Below are positions 35,753 through 48,037 of a DNA stretch of 64,000 bases, in pieces. How positions within the stretch are numbered: position 1 is the stretch's first letter; every line of letters starts with the position of its first letter. The notes under the pieces were generated by a model that did no database searches, was not told where the DNA came from, and worked only from the letters and a program-made list of their open reading frames with translations. Origin of the DNA: Amaurobius ferox (Eukaryota; Arthropoda; Arachnida; Araneae; Amaurobiidae); NCBI GenBank assembly GCA_951213105.1, contig OX578145.1, positions 11,414,707-11,478,706 on the forward strand. Direction: 5' to 3'. The translations under genes were made by a program, and so were the position numbers.

Positions 35753-36759
35753 TACGCTAATTTCGACTTTCTGCCGAAAATGCTGGAGAGCACTTTGAAC
35801 ATTTATTAGCCTAGTGTTAATAGTAAAATCATTTGTAAAATTAATACTTACAATGAATTTTACAATAATTTTTAAACTTTAAAAGTAAAGACCACTAAAA
35901 AATTGTTATTTACGATAAAAAGTATTGTTTTAAAATCTCCTTTTTACGACGTACAAAAATTACAAGGCCATAGCGCTTTCGGGCATGACTATGTCCTTCA
36001 TCAGTGACGAAGTTCACTTCGACATTTCATACTTAAGCAGGATAAAATTTCTTTCAGCGAGTACTGCTCACTGCACTGGGAATGTTCTCTTTAGAATCGC
36101 CTTTTATGGACGGTTTTTCTGACTATAACGTAAACATAATGCTTGTTCATTTGGCAGCCCTTTTAGAAATCACTCTCGATTCGAAAATCAAAAAAACTTT
36201 AATTATAAAAATAACCTGCCATTCGATTTAATAATGAAGTATCTCATACAAATCTGCTGGCCGCACCCTCATTAGATATATAGTTTATAATTTTTCCGTC
36301 AAGTGTAAGTCGAGATCTGAAATGCACAATAAAAAAAAATTAGAAATAATGCGGGATTCCTAGGAAAATCCTTAAGCACGCCAATAACTTTGTAACGAAA
36401 GGTTCATGAGTGTACATGCTAAGTCTATCTATAATAAGAAGAGCATGCACCATCGAATGAAAAGGGATTTCAGCTCCCCCTAGCGGATCATTTAAGAAGT
36501 TGGGAGAGTGGACTCGGCAAAGCGGGGTAGACGAAGAAAACCATATAAAAAGATGTAGTAGTTGTGCAGAAGACATCTATTTGACACGGTAAGGTTATTG
36601 GTGAATTGCAGTTACATTTAGGAATGTTTAAATAAAGACTTAGATGCCCAGGAATTTAATGAACAGTCTGTTCAAAGTACCTACCTAATATAGATGAACC
36701 TAACTTCAGCAATAATTCGCATTTAAATTCGAGAAAAACATTACCTCATACTTTAATAA

Positions 36760-37401
36760 TGTTGCAAAACGTATCCTCTAAAATCGTGGGTGTATGCACA
36801 GGATACAAGAACGAGTCCAAGATTCTGGATAACTGACGTTTATTCACAAGCATAAAGTACATTGAAACAGTACACAGAAAAACAACACTTAAATGCTCCA
36901 CTCATTACAAAAATAAACTATAATATTTTCAAAACACTTGCGAAATAATTTCACAAAACAACCGCTACTATTCTCTAAACATTGGCGGAAGCTCCAGTTC
37001 ACTGTAGACAACAGTCACAGTTCACATATTATCAACGCATCAGCTGAACTCCAAAGAAGTGATGAGCCCTTTTTATATAGTCTCTCTATAGAAACTTCTG
37101 GAAATTTCTCTATAGACATTTCCCCAAGTATCTAATATTTCCTAGACTAATCGTGAAATATTTCGTGAAGTTTCTGGAATATTCCAGAAGTCGCCAAATG
37201 CCGCCAAATTGGAGATGAATTGTCAAATCTGGAAACCCTTCTTCTGACTCAAAAGTCTAGCAACCATAGAGTGACGTCAGGGAAAGAATGTTCGTACCGC
37301 TGTCTTCTGGAGAAAACAAACCGTTGACACAGTTTGGTCTGCGATAGGGACGAAAGACAAGACGGGGGACACCAGTGAGAGATTATTACACGTTCGCAAC
37401 A
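36760..37401 (-). mobile_element. Solo LTR, copy 2
   Basis: It runs from TGTTGCAAAACG (36760) to CGTTCGCAACA (37401), 642 bp, flanked by ATAA on both sides (36756-36759, 37402-37405). The TATA box (ctatataaaaag, minus strand, about 37070) is present. It lies in intron A-B, 355 bp upstream of exon B, antisense to the gene. Confidence 0.9.
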
Positions 37402-37755
37402 ATAAGCATTGCGCTATCATCTCAATGACAAGTGTTTAACACTTTCCATGTACGTACACGTTTCGTTGTCGTTTCTGGTGTCTCATTCTAGTCATAAAAC
37501 AATGCCCTAAAACTTTGCAATTTACTGTTTTGGTCTACTTCCTTTGTTAGAGTTTGTTATAATCACTTTTAAAATTCTTCCCTAGGAGCGCTGCAATCTC
37601 TTTTATTCGATCTGGCATTGTTACTTTTCTATAGATGGACCTAACGTGCCCACTCGTGGACCCAAGTTCTTGGGGTGCTTAATGATTTCCCTAAGAACCC
37701 TGTACATAAACTAGGTGTATCTATACCTTTAAACGAGTGAATGTTTGATTTTCAG

Positions 37756-37821
37756 ATCTCAAAACCCCTCGAATGCAATTTATGGCATTCAAGAAAATGC
37801 ACAAGACTCGTATCAACAAGA
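37756..37821 (+). CDS. Cassette exon B of calcitonin-like precursor (spacer)
   Basis: The 66-nt open segment has an acceptor (gattttcag) and a perfect donor (aaga|gtaagt). When read in phase 2, as the flanking exons require, it is fully open: Glu (split codon), then SQNPSNAIYGIQENAQDSYQQ, then a split Glu codon. The length is a multiple of three and both ends are phase 2, so including or skipping it keeps the hormone in frame. The Asn/Gln-rich, uncharged composition fits a propeptide spacer rather than a folded domain. It lies 4.3 kb after exon A and 10.2 kb before exon C, just past a solo LTR. It has not been shown to be transcribed; the case rests on frame, length and splice sites agreeing together. 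Confidence 0.55.
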
Positions 37822-39481
37822 GTAAGTATAAAATAATTGTTTTCAAGGCACTTATGCATTTCACTCAAACTGATTCAATTACAGATTGCACACATATTGC
37901 TTGTTTTCGGCTTAAAATATTTGTTTTGCATTTCGCTTTTATAAAATGCTACTCTGTGGCTAGACAGGTTATTGGGGATAGAATCCTACCAACATTTTTA
38001 AAGCCATATTCTAAAAACAAATAAATATTTTCGTAATCTTTTATTGCGTTCATAAGCATTTTATTATGTTTCCACAATTTTCGCTGTCTCTCCGCACACA
38101 TTTTTTGCTCTTCTAAGAAAGATTTTTCTTTTTTTACAGAATACTTACACATTTTTCAAGGACATTGATAGAAAAAGTAATTTTCAAAATAACCATTTTC
38201 CACATACAAGACATTTTGCTCTCTTTTCTAAAATAAATGAAAACTAAAATACGCTAAAATTGTACTGAAAATATATTTATATTAAAAATTATTTAACCCT
38301 TTCCTTTTGGAAGAAGAAAGTTATTTAAGTTTCCGAAACCCGTTAATCCCTAACCATTTGGTTTTGTAACTGCTGTTTTTCCTTTTCTTTTGCAGATAGA
38401 AAATTTAGTTTCAGAAACTGGTTGTTTACTTAACATTTTGTTAGATGTTACCAATTTTCTAGAATTTTATATATCTCTTACCTTTTTACTACATGTTAAG
38501 CAATTTTCCCTGCATTTTTCTGCTTTTCGCTTCTTATTGTTTCGGGCTTCCTTGGCATTCTTTTTTCATGTCTATTATTGATTTCAAATTGGCAGTTATT
38601 TTTTTGTGAATCGTGTGCTTAGTTTTCTGTTGTCAATCATTTTCCTGCTTTTGCCTAAATGACACTTGTCTTATTTATCCTGATGTAAAAAGCTCGTAAT
38701 TGCTTACAAAAATGTACAAAAATGCTACAAAGATGTTTTTATTTATTTATTTTACGCTATTTCACCAACAAAATGGTTCATTTCAGTTTCCTTTCCCGCG
38801 TGTTATAAACACACATTTTTCAAATCCTATTTTAGTTTATTTAGTTATTTATTTAGTTAGTTTTCATTTCTAATGTTTTTAAATTTAGCACAAATTTAAA
38901 ATGTAGAGAGTTGGCGCAAGTTAAAGGGAGAGCCATGAGGATCCTTCTCCCAATGGTGAGCTCTCTGAAAATATTTCGGTAGCTTCTAATCGTTGGAGGA
39001 TGCGTTTACCAATTTGATGACACATTCTATCTCAAATGTTTTCGTTTCATAGTACAAATTGCTTTCATTCAAATCGCTGCTTTTGAATGGTGATAAAAAG
39101 CTTAATTTAAAGTTATTAAAAGTTTTATTTAATGTATTATCAATATTATTAAATGTTTTGTTTAATGTTACTTTGTTAGATATATGAGTGTGGCCCTTCG
39201 GGAATTCACTCCGTAACTAATTTAAAAAAGCGGTTTATCCATAAGATGCACTATAATAAAGGACAACATTCAATTGCTGTCTGCGTAGCCAGAACATAAA
39301 GGGAAATATTATAATATGCATTATTGTAAATACGTTAAAAATGAATCCAATATGCATCTTCATTTTCATTATCTGATATTATACGCAACGTAGAACACCA
39401 GAATACTGCCATTTATATATAGGTATGTTAAAGTAATAGTTTAGGAAGTTAGAACGCAGATTAGGAAATTAGAACAAAAAT

Positions 39482-39988
39482 AAGTGGGCTAAAATTAAAA
39501 ACTTTTGAGTGATAATGCATAGTGAAAATTGCCAGCAGAACTAAGAGAGAAATGCAAATTTTATAATCTTGCATTCGGTTAAGTACCATTAAGTACTGTT
39601 AAGTAGTATTTGAGTACTTTGAACTATGAAACCCTTTATTAACATTATGTTCAAGCTTCTTAAATTATTCCTTTAACATATCTATATACTTTAATATATC
39701 AATATTTTTCTTTATATAAATTATCACTTTAACATATCTATATATACTTTAATATATCTATATATACTGTTCTTTATATATACATATATTTAATAACATG
39801 GGAAGATAGAACATAAATTCATGATGTTAATAAAGGGTTCCATAGTTTAAAGTACTTAAATTCTACTTAACAGTACTTAATAAGACGAAACAGGATGCAA
39901 AATTATTAAATTTGCATTTTTCTCTTAGCCTTGCTAGTCATTTTCATTAGACATAACCAATCGAAAGTTTTTAATTCTTGCCCACATA
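39482..39988. mobile_element. Foldback element (near-palindrome)
   Basis: Arms of about 165 bp (39482-39650 and 39812-39988) are inverted copies, including aactaagagagaaatgcaaa / tttgcatttttctcttag and ccctttattaacat / atgttaataaaggg. The centre is TA-rich with repeated ctttaatatatctatatatac. It has no coding capacity. Confidence 0.8.
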
Positions 39989-40662
39989 CTTTTGCGCACA
40001 TTTCCTATTCAATCAAATCGCTCGCAACACTCGTGTGGGTTTAGTCGTATATTACGTGGCCCGATGTAATTCAGAAAACAATTCAAATTCAACAAATCAG
40101 TTTTCAATCCATAAATTTTCAAAATTAAAGGAAGATGACATTTTTATTTTCGCAAGTGAATATTCAATTGAACAATTGGTATGTTTTTTTGTCTTAAACC
40201 TTTTTATGCAAATATTAATAGTTCATACTTATGATGCATATCATGAATTTTTTATTTTACTCCCGCACCCCCCCCTCCCTCACACCTCTTTTGAAATCAA
40301 CGTAAAGCGTTCATGTTATTTTTTCTGCATTTGGGCTAATGAATCAATGAAAACTATTTGCGTTTGTTCTTTACCTTTTCAGTAACTAAGAAAAACGAAA
40401 CCTTTATGTTTGTAATTCGCCCCGCCCACTCTAATGACTTTGGTATTTTTATCTTAGTCTTGATGAGTCCGATCTCTTTAACCCCCCCCCCCTGAAATAT
40501 TTTTATTGCATTCTAATTTTCACATACCCCTGTTTCAGTACCAACTCCTTTTTTTCTAATTAACTTAAAGCATCCGAATTCGTTTTCCTATATTTCATTT
40601 GAAATGATGTAGCTCTAAACTGATTTTTATAAATTTGTAGATTACATTTTTTAATAAATGAG

Positions 40663-40664
<2 letters not shown>

Positions 40665-40712
<48 letters not shown>
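40665..40712. repeat. (TA)n microsatellite
   Basis: About 24 units within intron B-C. Confidence 0.95.
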
Positions 40713-40715
<3 letters not shown>

Positions 40716-42079
40716 TCTCGTACTATATTTTAGTGTTATTCTAATTTTCATCTAACTCCTGCTTTATTAGCATTTTTATTATTCTGATCAACTTAAAGAA
40801 CCTTTGTTAATTAATTTTAATCAACTTGAAGCGCCCTTGTTAATATTCCTGTATTTGATAATGTACCTTCGGAAATTATTATTTTTTTTTTCATTCTTAA
40901 CTTTTCCAAAACTCGGAAAAAGAAAGCTTGATATTTTACCGTCCTCCCCTTCCCCACACTAAAGATAAATATATATATATATAGATATATATAATATTTT
41001 TCTGGAAGTCTTAATTTCATCCTTTTGACCAATATCCCACTCTGTCTGTTGAAATGTACTTTATGTTTTGGCCGAGTTCTCTCTTCCTTTCTTACATTCC
41101 AAAAATTTATTTTATTTTTATAAGTCTATTGTTGTTGGACCATAAATCAAAATCTGCGTGTCAAATTTCAAGGTTGTCGGTGGAACAGACCAGAAAAAAA
41201 GGGACTTAATGTTTGACTTATTCTTCAATTCAGATTCAAAGATTCATCTTCAAAGATTCATAAGATTGTACTTACGAATTCAGTAGAAAGGGCTAGCTCC
41301 TCCGTCAAATGTTGTCCCGTGCCAAATAATATGGCTGAAGTACCTCGATTAACTTGTTTTACCAAGCTAGAAAAGAAAATTTTGAACAGATTTGAATAAT
41401 CGCAATTAGTTACATATATTTGCAATTGCATATAATTTACAATGCACTATTATGTAAATTAGTACGTAATTAATTTTAGCAACTTTCTTGAGGCCATTGT
41501 AATTTACAGCTAATAGATGCAGTTACTTGCTTATAAGAACAATGTAAATCCAATATTGCTATACGCAAGAGCATTATTTATTAGCTATTTTACCCGGGCT
41601 TCGCATGTTCTCAACGGCCAGTGATAATTAAATGTGACACTGCACACTTAATCAAACTTGCTGATAACCAGCTGTGTGTTGGCAGCGAAGGAATATAAAT
41701 TTGTGTATGCATTGTTTTTAAAAAGCAAAGTGGCGCAAGATTTTTTTGTCTAAAATGGAAGTGTCGATAATTTTGATATATCACCCCCTCATTCAGTTAG
41801 TTTGGTTCATGTTATATAAAAAGTCATGAAATCCTTTCTTCCGATGACAACCTGTGAACATGGACTTGCAATCTGGAGCGGCTGAAGAGAAATGCTCTGA
41901 CAGAGGTCCACGAAATGCTGTTCGCGCTCGTTAACTTTTAGTGCTCATATTAAACTCATGGTGGGAAAGATTGTCCGGTGATTAATGTACGGAAATTGTC
42001 GTCTGAGGACCCATAATCAATTTCTGAAGCTGCCCAAACTATTCTAGACTCCATTTCAACGATAAGACCTTGCAGTTTC

Positions 42080-42151
42080 GTCCCAATAGCTCAATAGTAA
42101 AGCGTCGGCTGGCCAGTTCGGAGATCCAGGGTTCGATTCCCGGATGGGGCA
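42080..42151 (+). repeat. tRNA-like sequence, copy 1
   Basis: The 72-nt cloverleaf-like segment gtcccaatagctc...ggatggggca has a seven-base acceptor stem (six pairs including one GU), an A box (tagctcaatagtaaagc) and a B box (ggttcgattcc). The anticodon stem has a mismatch and position 33 is not U, so it is a tRNA-derived unit or pseudogene. Copy 2 lies 382 bases on. Confidence 0.6.
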
Positions 42152-42461
42152 GCAAGGTTCTTTACAATGGCGCCCAAAAAAATTAACCTTGTAGGTTAGT
42201 GCAAATATTTAGGAGGTCTGAAAGTGACCCTAGTATAACTAGTACGGATTCAGTGGATTCTGGAAGATTGAGCGCCGATTTCAAATTGAGAGGGAAAACG
42301 ACCACGCAGGATACTACTTTGGGTAAAAGTAGTAATAGCAGAAGGCTAAACTGAGGTAAAAGTAGCCGGAGGTGGCCGGTCAGATTGCCAGTTGCTGGCC
42401 AATCTGACATTAGTGGGTGGAGAATGCAGAGCCCACTTCGACAATAAGAGCTTGCAATTTC

Positions 42462-42533
42462 GTCCCAATATCTCAACGGTAGAGCATCGGCTATCCAGTT
42501 CGGAGATCCAGGGTTCGATTCCCGGTTGGGGCA
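42462..42533 (+). repeat. tRNA-like sequence, copy 2
   Basis: The acceptor stem GTCCCAA/TTGGGGC has seven pairs and the T arm is sound, with ggttcgattcc. The anticodon loop reads tatccag, where U33 should be but is not. About 50 bases upstream (aagagcttgcaatttcg) also match copy 1 (aagaccttgcagtttcg), so the duplicated unit is larger than the tRNA part. Confidence 0.6.
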
Positions 42534-42598
42534 GCAAGGATGTTTTACACTGTCTCCGTGTCGACGAGGACTACGGACATGTTAAATCCATAGACATA

Positions 42599-43525
42599 CA
42601 CTCACGGACAATGAAAGTTGCGCATGAAGAAGGAAGCATGCGATAGACCTGAAATTTTATGCATGGAAGGATACAGATGAATGATATATATGATCACAAA
42701 AACAGGCCAGCAGAACACGTACAAAGGGAGCTGTTGTACACAGTCCTGTCAACCTCAATAGCGTGTCGCATTGCCTCATGCTGCGATACAAGCAGCAATA
42801 CAGTCCGGCATGGTGTTGAATAGACGTCTGATGTTGTCCTGCGGCAGACGAGTCCACAGCTGTTGGACGTTACATTCCAAATCCCGAAGATTGAGGCAAC
42901 AAAGCAGCTGGCGTTTCAACTGGTTCCACACATGTTCGATAGGGAACAAACAGGTCTGGGTAGCGGGAAGGCCATGGAAGTGTCTGGACATGACTCAGGC
43001 AGGTCTGAGGTATCCGATCTGTGTGCGGCCGGGCATTATCCAGCTGGAATTGAGCGCCTGGAATCCCAGCAACCAATGGGAGCACATGGGGACCTAGAAT
43101 CTCATCCACATACCGCTGGCCCGTCAATATTCCAGGTACCACTACTAGAGCGGAACGGTTATCGTAGGCTATGGCTCCCCAGCTCATGATGCCTGCAGTG
43201 GGGCTGGTGTAGCGTTCAATAACGAGGTTGGGATTGTGCAGGGACCTCCATATCCAGACACGCTGATCATCGGTCCCCAAAACGAAGTGGCACTCATCGC
43301 TAAACACCACACATCGTCAATCTGTGGGGTTCCACGTTGCTCTGGCCCGGCACCACTGCAACCGGAGCCGCCGATGTTCCCGTGTTAACGGCAGCACACG
43401 TAAGGGACGATGGTATCGCAGATTCACTTCCTTCAGGCATCTAGATATGGTTCGTGGGCACACAGGAGCCGCTACGTGTGCCTGTATCGCGGATCGGGTC
43501 GCCGTGGGCTCTATATGTGCCTGCC
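42599..43525 (-). mobile_element. Tc1-like element 4, truncated
   Basis: The left end TA|CACTCACGGACAATGAAAG is intact. The right end, which would hold the transposase N-terminus, is replaced at about 43525 by an R1 fragment. Confidence 0.82.
42757..43345 (-). pseudogene. Tc1-like transposase pseudogene 4, 5' truncated
   Basis: The main frame starts after a stop with VFSDECHFVLGTDDQRVWIW (first Asp), then GIMSWGAIAYDNRSALVVV, then FQLDNARPHTDRI (second Asp) and a degraded SRYPDL. A frameshift leads to FPIEHVWNQLKRQLLC (catalytic Glu) and MPDCIAACIAA near the C-terminus. The HTH region is absent. The catalytic triad is otherwise intact. Confidence 0.88.
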
Positions 43526-43889
43526 AATATCTCGAGAACGGTTCATGTTAGCGTTCTAAAATTTATGTCAATCGTTTTCTAATGAAAAATTACATAAGAA
43601 ATGTCTATTTGCGTAACTTTATGAGTGGTTTTGATTTTTTGACGATTTTTTCAAAATGTTATTTGAAAATTTAGGGGAGTTCTGGACATTCGATTGCGTA
43701 TAAAAACAATAGGCTTCCAGTGTTTATGGATTGTGATATTTATACCAAATTTTGTTCAAATCGATCCGTTCGTTCGTCAGTTATCGTCTCCACAGACTCA
43801 CTGACACACACACACACACATACACTCGAATTCGAATTTTCGACCTCGTCACAATACTTTCCTTATACATTATGTATATAAGGAAAGTA
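43526..43889 (+). mobile_element. R1 copy D, 3' part
   Basis: It begins atatctcgagaacggttcatg inside the family and ends with the intact hairpin (actttccttatacattatgtatataaggaaagt type). The TC end and iterons are missing. Confidence 0.75.
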
Positions 43890-43892
43890 ATA

Positions 43893-44110
43893 AGAACACT
43901 CATCTTATATGAGGAGATCGTGTGACCCACTTCAAAATAAAATAGGGCATCCATCTATTTTCCCAGTGTCAAAATCATGATTTCTAAAGTTCTTTTAGAT
44001 TTATATTGAATGCTGCATCCTTCTTAAAACCGCTTTAATTTTGCATATTTTCTGTGCATCTACTATGTTCTGCGCCAACGCAATTACAGTATTTTTATAC
44101 TGTATTTACA
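43893..44110 (-). mobile_element. R2 fragment, internal
   Basis: It matches the internal part of 58309-59613 (ctcatcttatatgaggagatc, cgccaacgcaattaca) directly after R1 copy D. Confidence 0.65.
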
Positions 44111-44807
44111 AAATTTTAATTATTGTATTATTATGAAACAATATCATTGCATAGACAATACGTTTTACAAAGATACGTAACAGTAGTAGCATGTTTTATT
44201 ACCTCAATACTTTTTTCTAATAATGTGAAGATTAAGACACGAGTACTTGTCGTAGTTTCTCAATTCTAAGAATTTGTACTTTCTCATAACACTGAATATA
44301 GTTCAGAAAAAATATTGTTTTCACGAAAATGTTTAATTCTGAGATTTTGAAACCGATAAAGGTGTTACAACCCCCTGAACACGTCTGGATAAAAACTGTG
44401 GTCGATTTTTTGCGTACAGGAGAGCTGCCACAAATATTAATGAATTTTTTCAAAACTTTTTTGCGATTCTTTGGACCAACAAATAATACAGCTTTGTTTT
44501 TTTATGTTGTCTTGCAAAATGTGCAAAATAAATAAATAAATGATTATAAAAATAATAATCACAAGCTTCTTGAAAATGGATCCTAGTGTGAGAAAGTCGA
44601 GTTGAGCCACACTTCAGTTAATATTTAATTGAAGGTTTCGGACTAAAAAAGCCGTATTAGATGATCATTTCTGCAGTTTTATATACCAGTAACAGGACTC
44701 ATTATTAAACTGCCATGATAATGCGTTAGGCTCTATTTGAGAACTTTGTCAAATTAAAAAGATGTGTGTACGAACTGATGCTGAGGACAAACTTCAAATG
44801 CAATATA

Positions 44808-45755
44808 CAGGGTTGTTATAATTAAAGTTCGCCTATTCAGAAGGCTCTAGAGCCGGTTCTATGGCTCCAAATGAAACAAGATTTAACTAGTATGTAGTAC
44901 AAATGATGCGCTCTACGAAAATCGAAAAAAAAAATTAGTTACAATTGTCGTCAGTAGGTGGCGCTTCTGCAATATGTAAGGTGATTTTCGCAAGTTTCGT
45001 TGTAAAAAAATATAAACGAAAATTTATGTCACAGTTGGTAAAAGTAAAATTGTGCAGATTCATTCTATCAATTTCGGTCAAACCAAACGAAACACACAAA
45101 TGTGTACAAAATTTCAACAAACGCTTTGAAGAAGGTCACTTTTTATTCAAATCTTCGACGATACAGCAGTGATGTCACAACTTCGAAACGCTGAAATACG
45201 CTTCAAATCAAGCTGGAATACGCTTCAACTCTGTGTCTAAAGACAGATGTCTGACGATCTCTGATCTGAAGAACAGTATTAGGCGTCACATCGGGTCAAT
45301 CCCACAGGACACTTTACGCTCTGCAGTAGAAAACACAGTTCTGAGAATGGAATGCGTGATTGCAAATAATGGAGGGTTCATTCAGGATGCGTAATGCTGT
45401 TATTCGTCGCTGGCGAGCGACATGTTTTATTTTTCTGGACTCAGATTGCATCACATGAAAATATCTCCTTTTTTCTGTATTGTTTGGAGCCATAGATCGG
45501 CCTCCAGAGCTTTCTGCATTAGCGAATTGTTATTGTACCAACTATGCAATACATTTTCTTTATTTATTTTACAAACAAATCGCCTTAACTATTGGCACAG
45601 CGCCACCTACTGGCGGCAATTGTAACTAATTTTTTTTTCGATTTTCCCAGAGCGCATCACTTGTACTACATACTAGTTAAATGTTGTTTCGTTTGAAGCC
45701 ATAGAACTGGCTCTAGAGCCTTCTGAATAGGCGAACTTTAATTATAACAACCCTG
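44808..45755 (+). mobile_element. Mariner-derived MITE with about 190-bp inverted ends
   Basis: CAGGGTTGTTATAATTAAAG at 44808 is exactly inverted at 45736-45755, with TA on both sides. The ends stay similar for about 190 bases. In the middle (about 45250-45395) the + strand encodes ISDLKNSIRRHIGSIPQDTL and MECVIANNGGFIQDA, resembling the C-terminus of a mariner-group transposase; the catalytic part is gone. Confidence 0.82.
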
Positions 45756-47001
45756 TATGTAAAACATCCTGTATATCTCAGTCTTGAATAGAACGCACTA
45801 TTACAGTACATTAAAATCGTGTTCAGAGATGTTTCATTCAGAGATGTTTCAAACGCATAGATCCATCTTAATGCGAGGCTTGATTTTTGATCCCCATACT
45901 TTCATTTTACAAACACTATACATGGCAGAAAAAGAAATAACTTCGGATTAAAATAGAACGAGAAAAGCACTATCGTTTTCAGGATGTCTTGAAATGAAAA
46001 GTGTCACCGAATCTATAATCGATTTTTACATCCCTCAAAAAGAGACGCCCACTCTCCTTCTCTGCGCTGCCTTCTCGAGTTACACACTGGATATCCGTTA
46101 CCAGTCCCAGAAGATTACATTAAGACATCCGAAACACGTCCATTTTATTTAGACTACGTATAGAACATTTTGTAAAAATCCGCACCTCTAACTCGATTGA
46201 GGAGCCATTGTCTTTTTTCCTGCCATAATTAGTATATATGTAGGGAAAATATTAAAATGGGGTCGAAAATACGGATTTCAGATCTTTTAAGATAACTAAC
46301 AAAAATGTCGTTTATGATATTTCTGTAATATTCCGTAACATTAATACGTTTTCTCAGGTCGCAAGTGTTTATGTGGACATCTTTTTCAAAGTATATAGAA
46401 ATAAAATTAATTTAATTTTCCTTAAAATTATAAAGCTGCAATTGTTACTTAATTTAAAGGGACGTGTACTTTTCTTTTTTCTTTCAAAAACAAACAATTT
46501 AATATTACGCATGGGTATCTTCCGAGAATTTTAAAATAAACTCCATACAAAAATTCAAAATAAGACCTAAGTTATGACCAACAGACCTTATGTTCAATGG
46601 CTTTCACTGCGAAATCTTTATTGTCCATTTCCTCAAAACTATTTTAATCATTTAGGTCACAATTTGCATACAACACGTGGAATGATCTACTGATATGTGT
46701 TTTCCATCATAAAATTTAATTATTTAAATTTTTTTTCAGAACTAGGTGCTACGTTCGCCAACCACTAGTATATCTTCAGCTCTTATAATACTGCTTATAA
46801 TTATTTGCGCATTATTTTGGTAACAGCATGAATGTTCTGACCATTCTTCAACTGCTTTCAACTGCACAGCTCCACAATGTTGATATTTGGCATTCATCTT
46901 CAACATAATGAACACTACATTTGTATAAGCTCCAGAATTTATGTATGCTGCGTGTATTTTTTTTTTGACGTTCTACCAGTAGCTTCGATGTTTTCGATTT
47001 C

Positions 47002-47796
47002 TACTTTCCCTACGATACATGGTAATGTATAGGGAAAGTATTGAAATCGTGTCGAAAATCCCAACTAGAATTTTCGACGAATCTATCAGTTTCAGACCTC
47101 CAGAACACGAAAAAGTTACTTTTAGCGTGACGTCTGTGTATGTCTGTCTGTGCAATTTATGTATCGACTCTAACTCAAAACTAATTGATGAAATATCAGA
47201 AAATTTTACAGATAAGTCACTTGTGAGTGATTGGTGTTGATTAGATTTTGGTACGATTCGAAAAAAAAAATAACCCGCCTTATTTTGCAAAATGTCCCAC
47301 AAAAAGTACATGTATCCACTCTAGCTAAAAGTTAATAAACCAAACTTTACAAAATTTGGTAGATAAGTCATAAGTCACATATGGTGTTGATTAGATTTTG
47401 GTACGATTCGGGAAAAAAACTTGCATTTTCTTGTGACATAGTCCGCAAAAATCATCAAAATCCAAAATTAGAAATTACGTATGCCCAAATGTATGACTTA
47501 AATGTTTTTTTATACGTAATTGTCGACAGTGAAAAGAATACGATCAACTCCATTACTCTAGGACTAACCGTTCTCGAGATATTTTAGTTTCCTCGCATCT
47601 TTGCCAGGCCACCTTTAAAAATACGTCCAGTTACCCAATGAAAGCGAAAATTCAATTAAAAGTGCCCATTCGGTGTCATTTCAAATAATGATGCGTCATA
47701 TTTTGTGTGATTAAAATCAGTTTTATGAATTATTAAATAAATAAAGAGAAAGGGAATTTGAATCTGTAGGAAAAGTCATGCTTTGTCTACATCAGA
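47002..47796 (-). mobile_element. R1b copy G
   Basis: The hairpin is tactttccctacgatacat / atgtatagggaaagta, followed by a gtctgtgtatgtctgtctg microsatellite; the other end reads ctacatcaga|tttttt. An internal duplication of about 150 bases repeats cgattcggg...attttggtacgattcg. It ends 240 bases before exon C. Confidence 0.7.
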
Positions 47797-48037
47797 TTTT
47801 TTAGGTTGTGTCCGAATTTTAAATTAGGGTCTGTTTAACCCTTAACAATCAGCGCCGTTGGATGCGCCAAACAATAAGATTGTAAGAGAAATGGGACGCT
47901 AAACAGATCATAGTTTGAAGTCACCAAATGTGCGCATGAGTCATAAATTTTTTCAAAATATTTAGACTTATATTATCAGAGTTCCGTTGCGAAATACATT
48001 GTTTGAATTTTCATTTGATTCTTGTCTCCCCGCCTAG

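Larger units (their letters stand above)
33476..37755 (+). other. Intron A-B of the peptide gene
   Basis: GT-AG intron of 4.3 kb. It contains half of repeat pair R4 (33835-33990), the pogo/Tigger-like element (34757-35752) and a solo LTR (36760-37401). Outside these I see only AT-rich sequence without exon-like blocks. Confidence 0.5.
37822..48037 (+). other. Intron B-C of the peptide gene
   Basis: GT-AG intron of 10.2 kb (14.5 kb from exon A if exon B is skipped). It holds a foldback element (39482-39988), a TA microsatellite, a tRNA-like tandem pair, a truncated Tc1 copy, an R1 and an R2 fragment, a mariner-derived MITE and a second R1 copy. The stretches 37830-39480, 39990-42060, 44110-44800 and 45760-47000 show AT-rich DNA with no recognised gene. 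Confidence 0.5.

Noticed and set aside
37773..38024. 83-codon frame overlapping exon B in another frame
   Set aside because: It ignores the splice sites and the phase shared by the other exons, and downstream composition is intronic.
39978..40385. 135-codon open frame on the + strand
   Set aside because: It overlaps the end of a foldback, starts with TTG, has no recognisable domain and no coding base composition.
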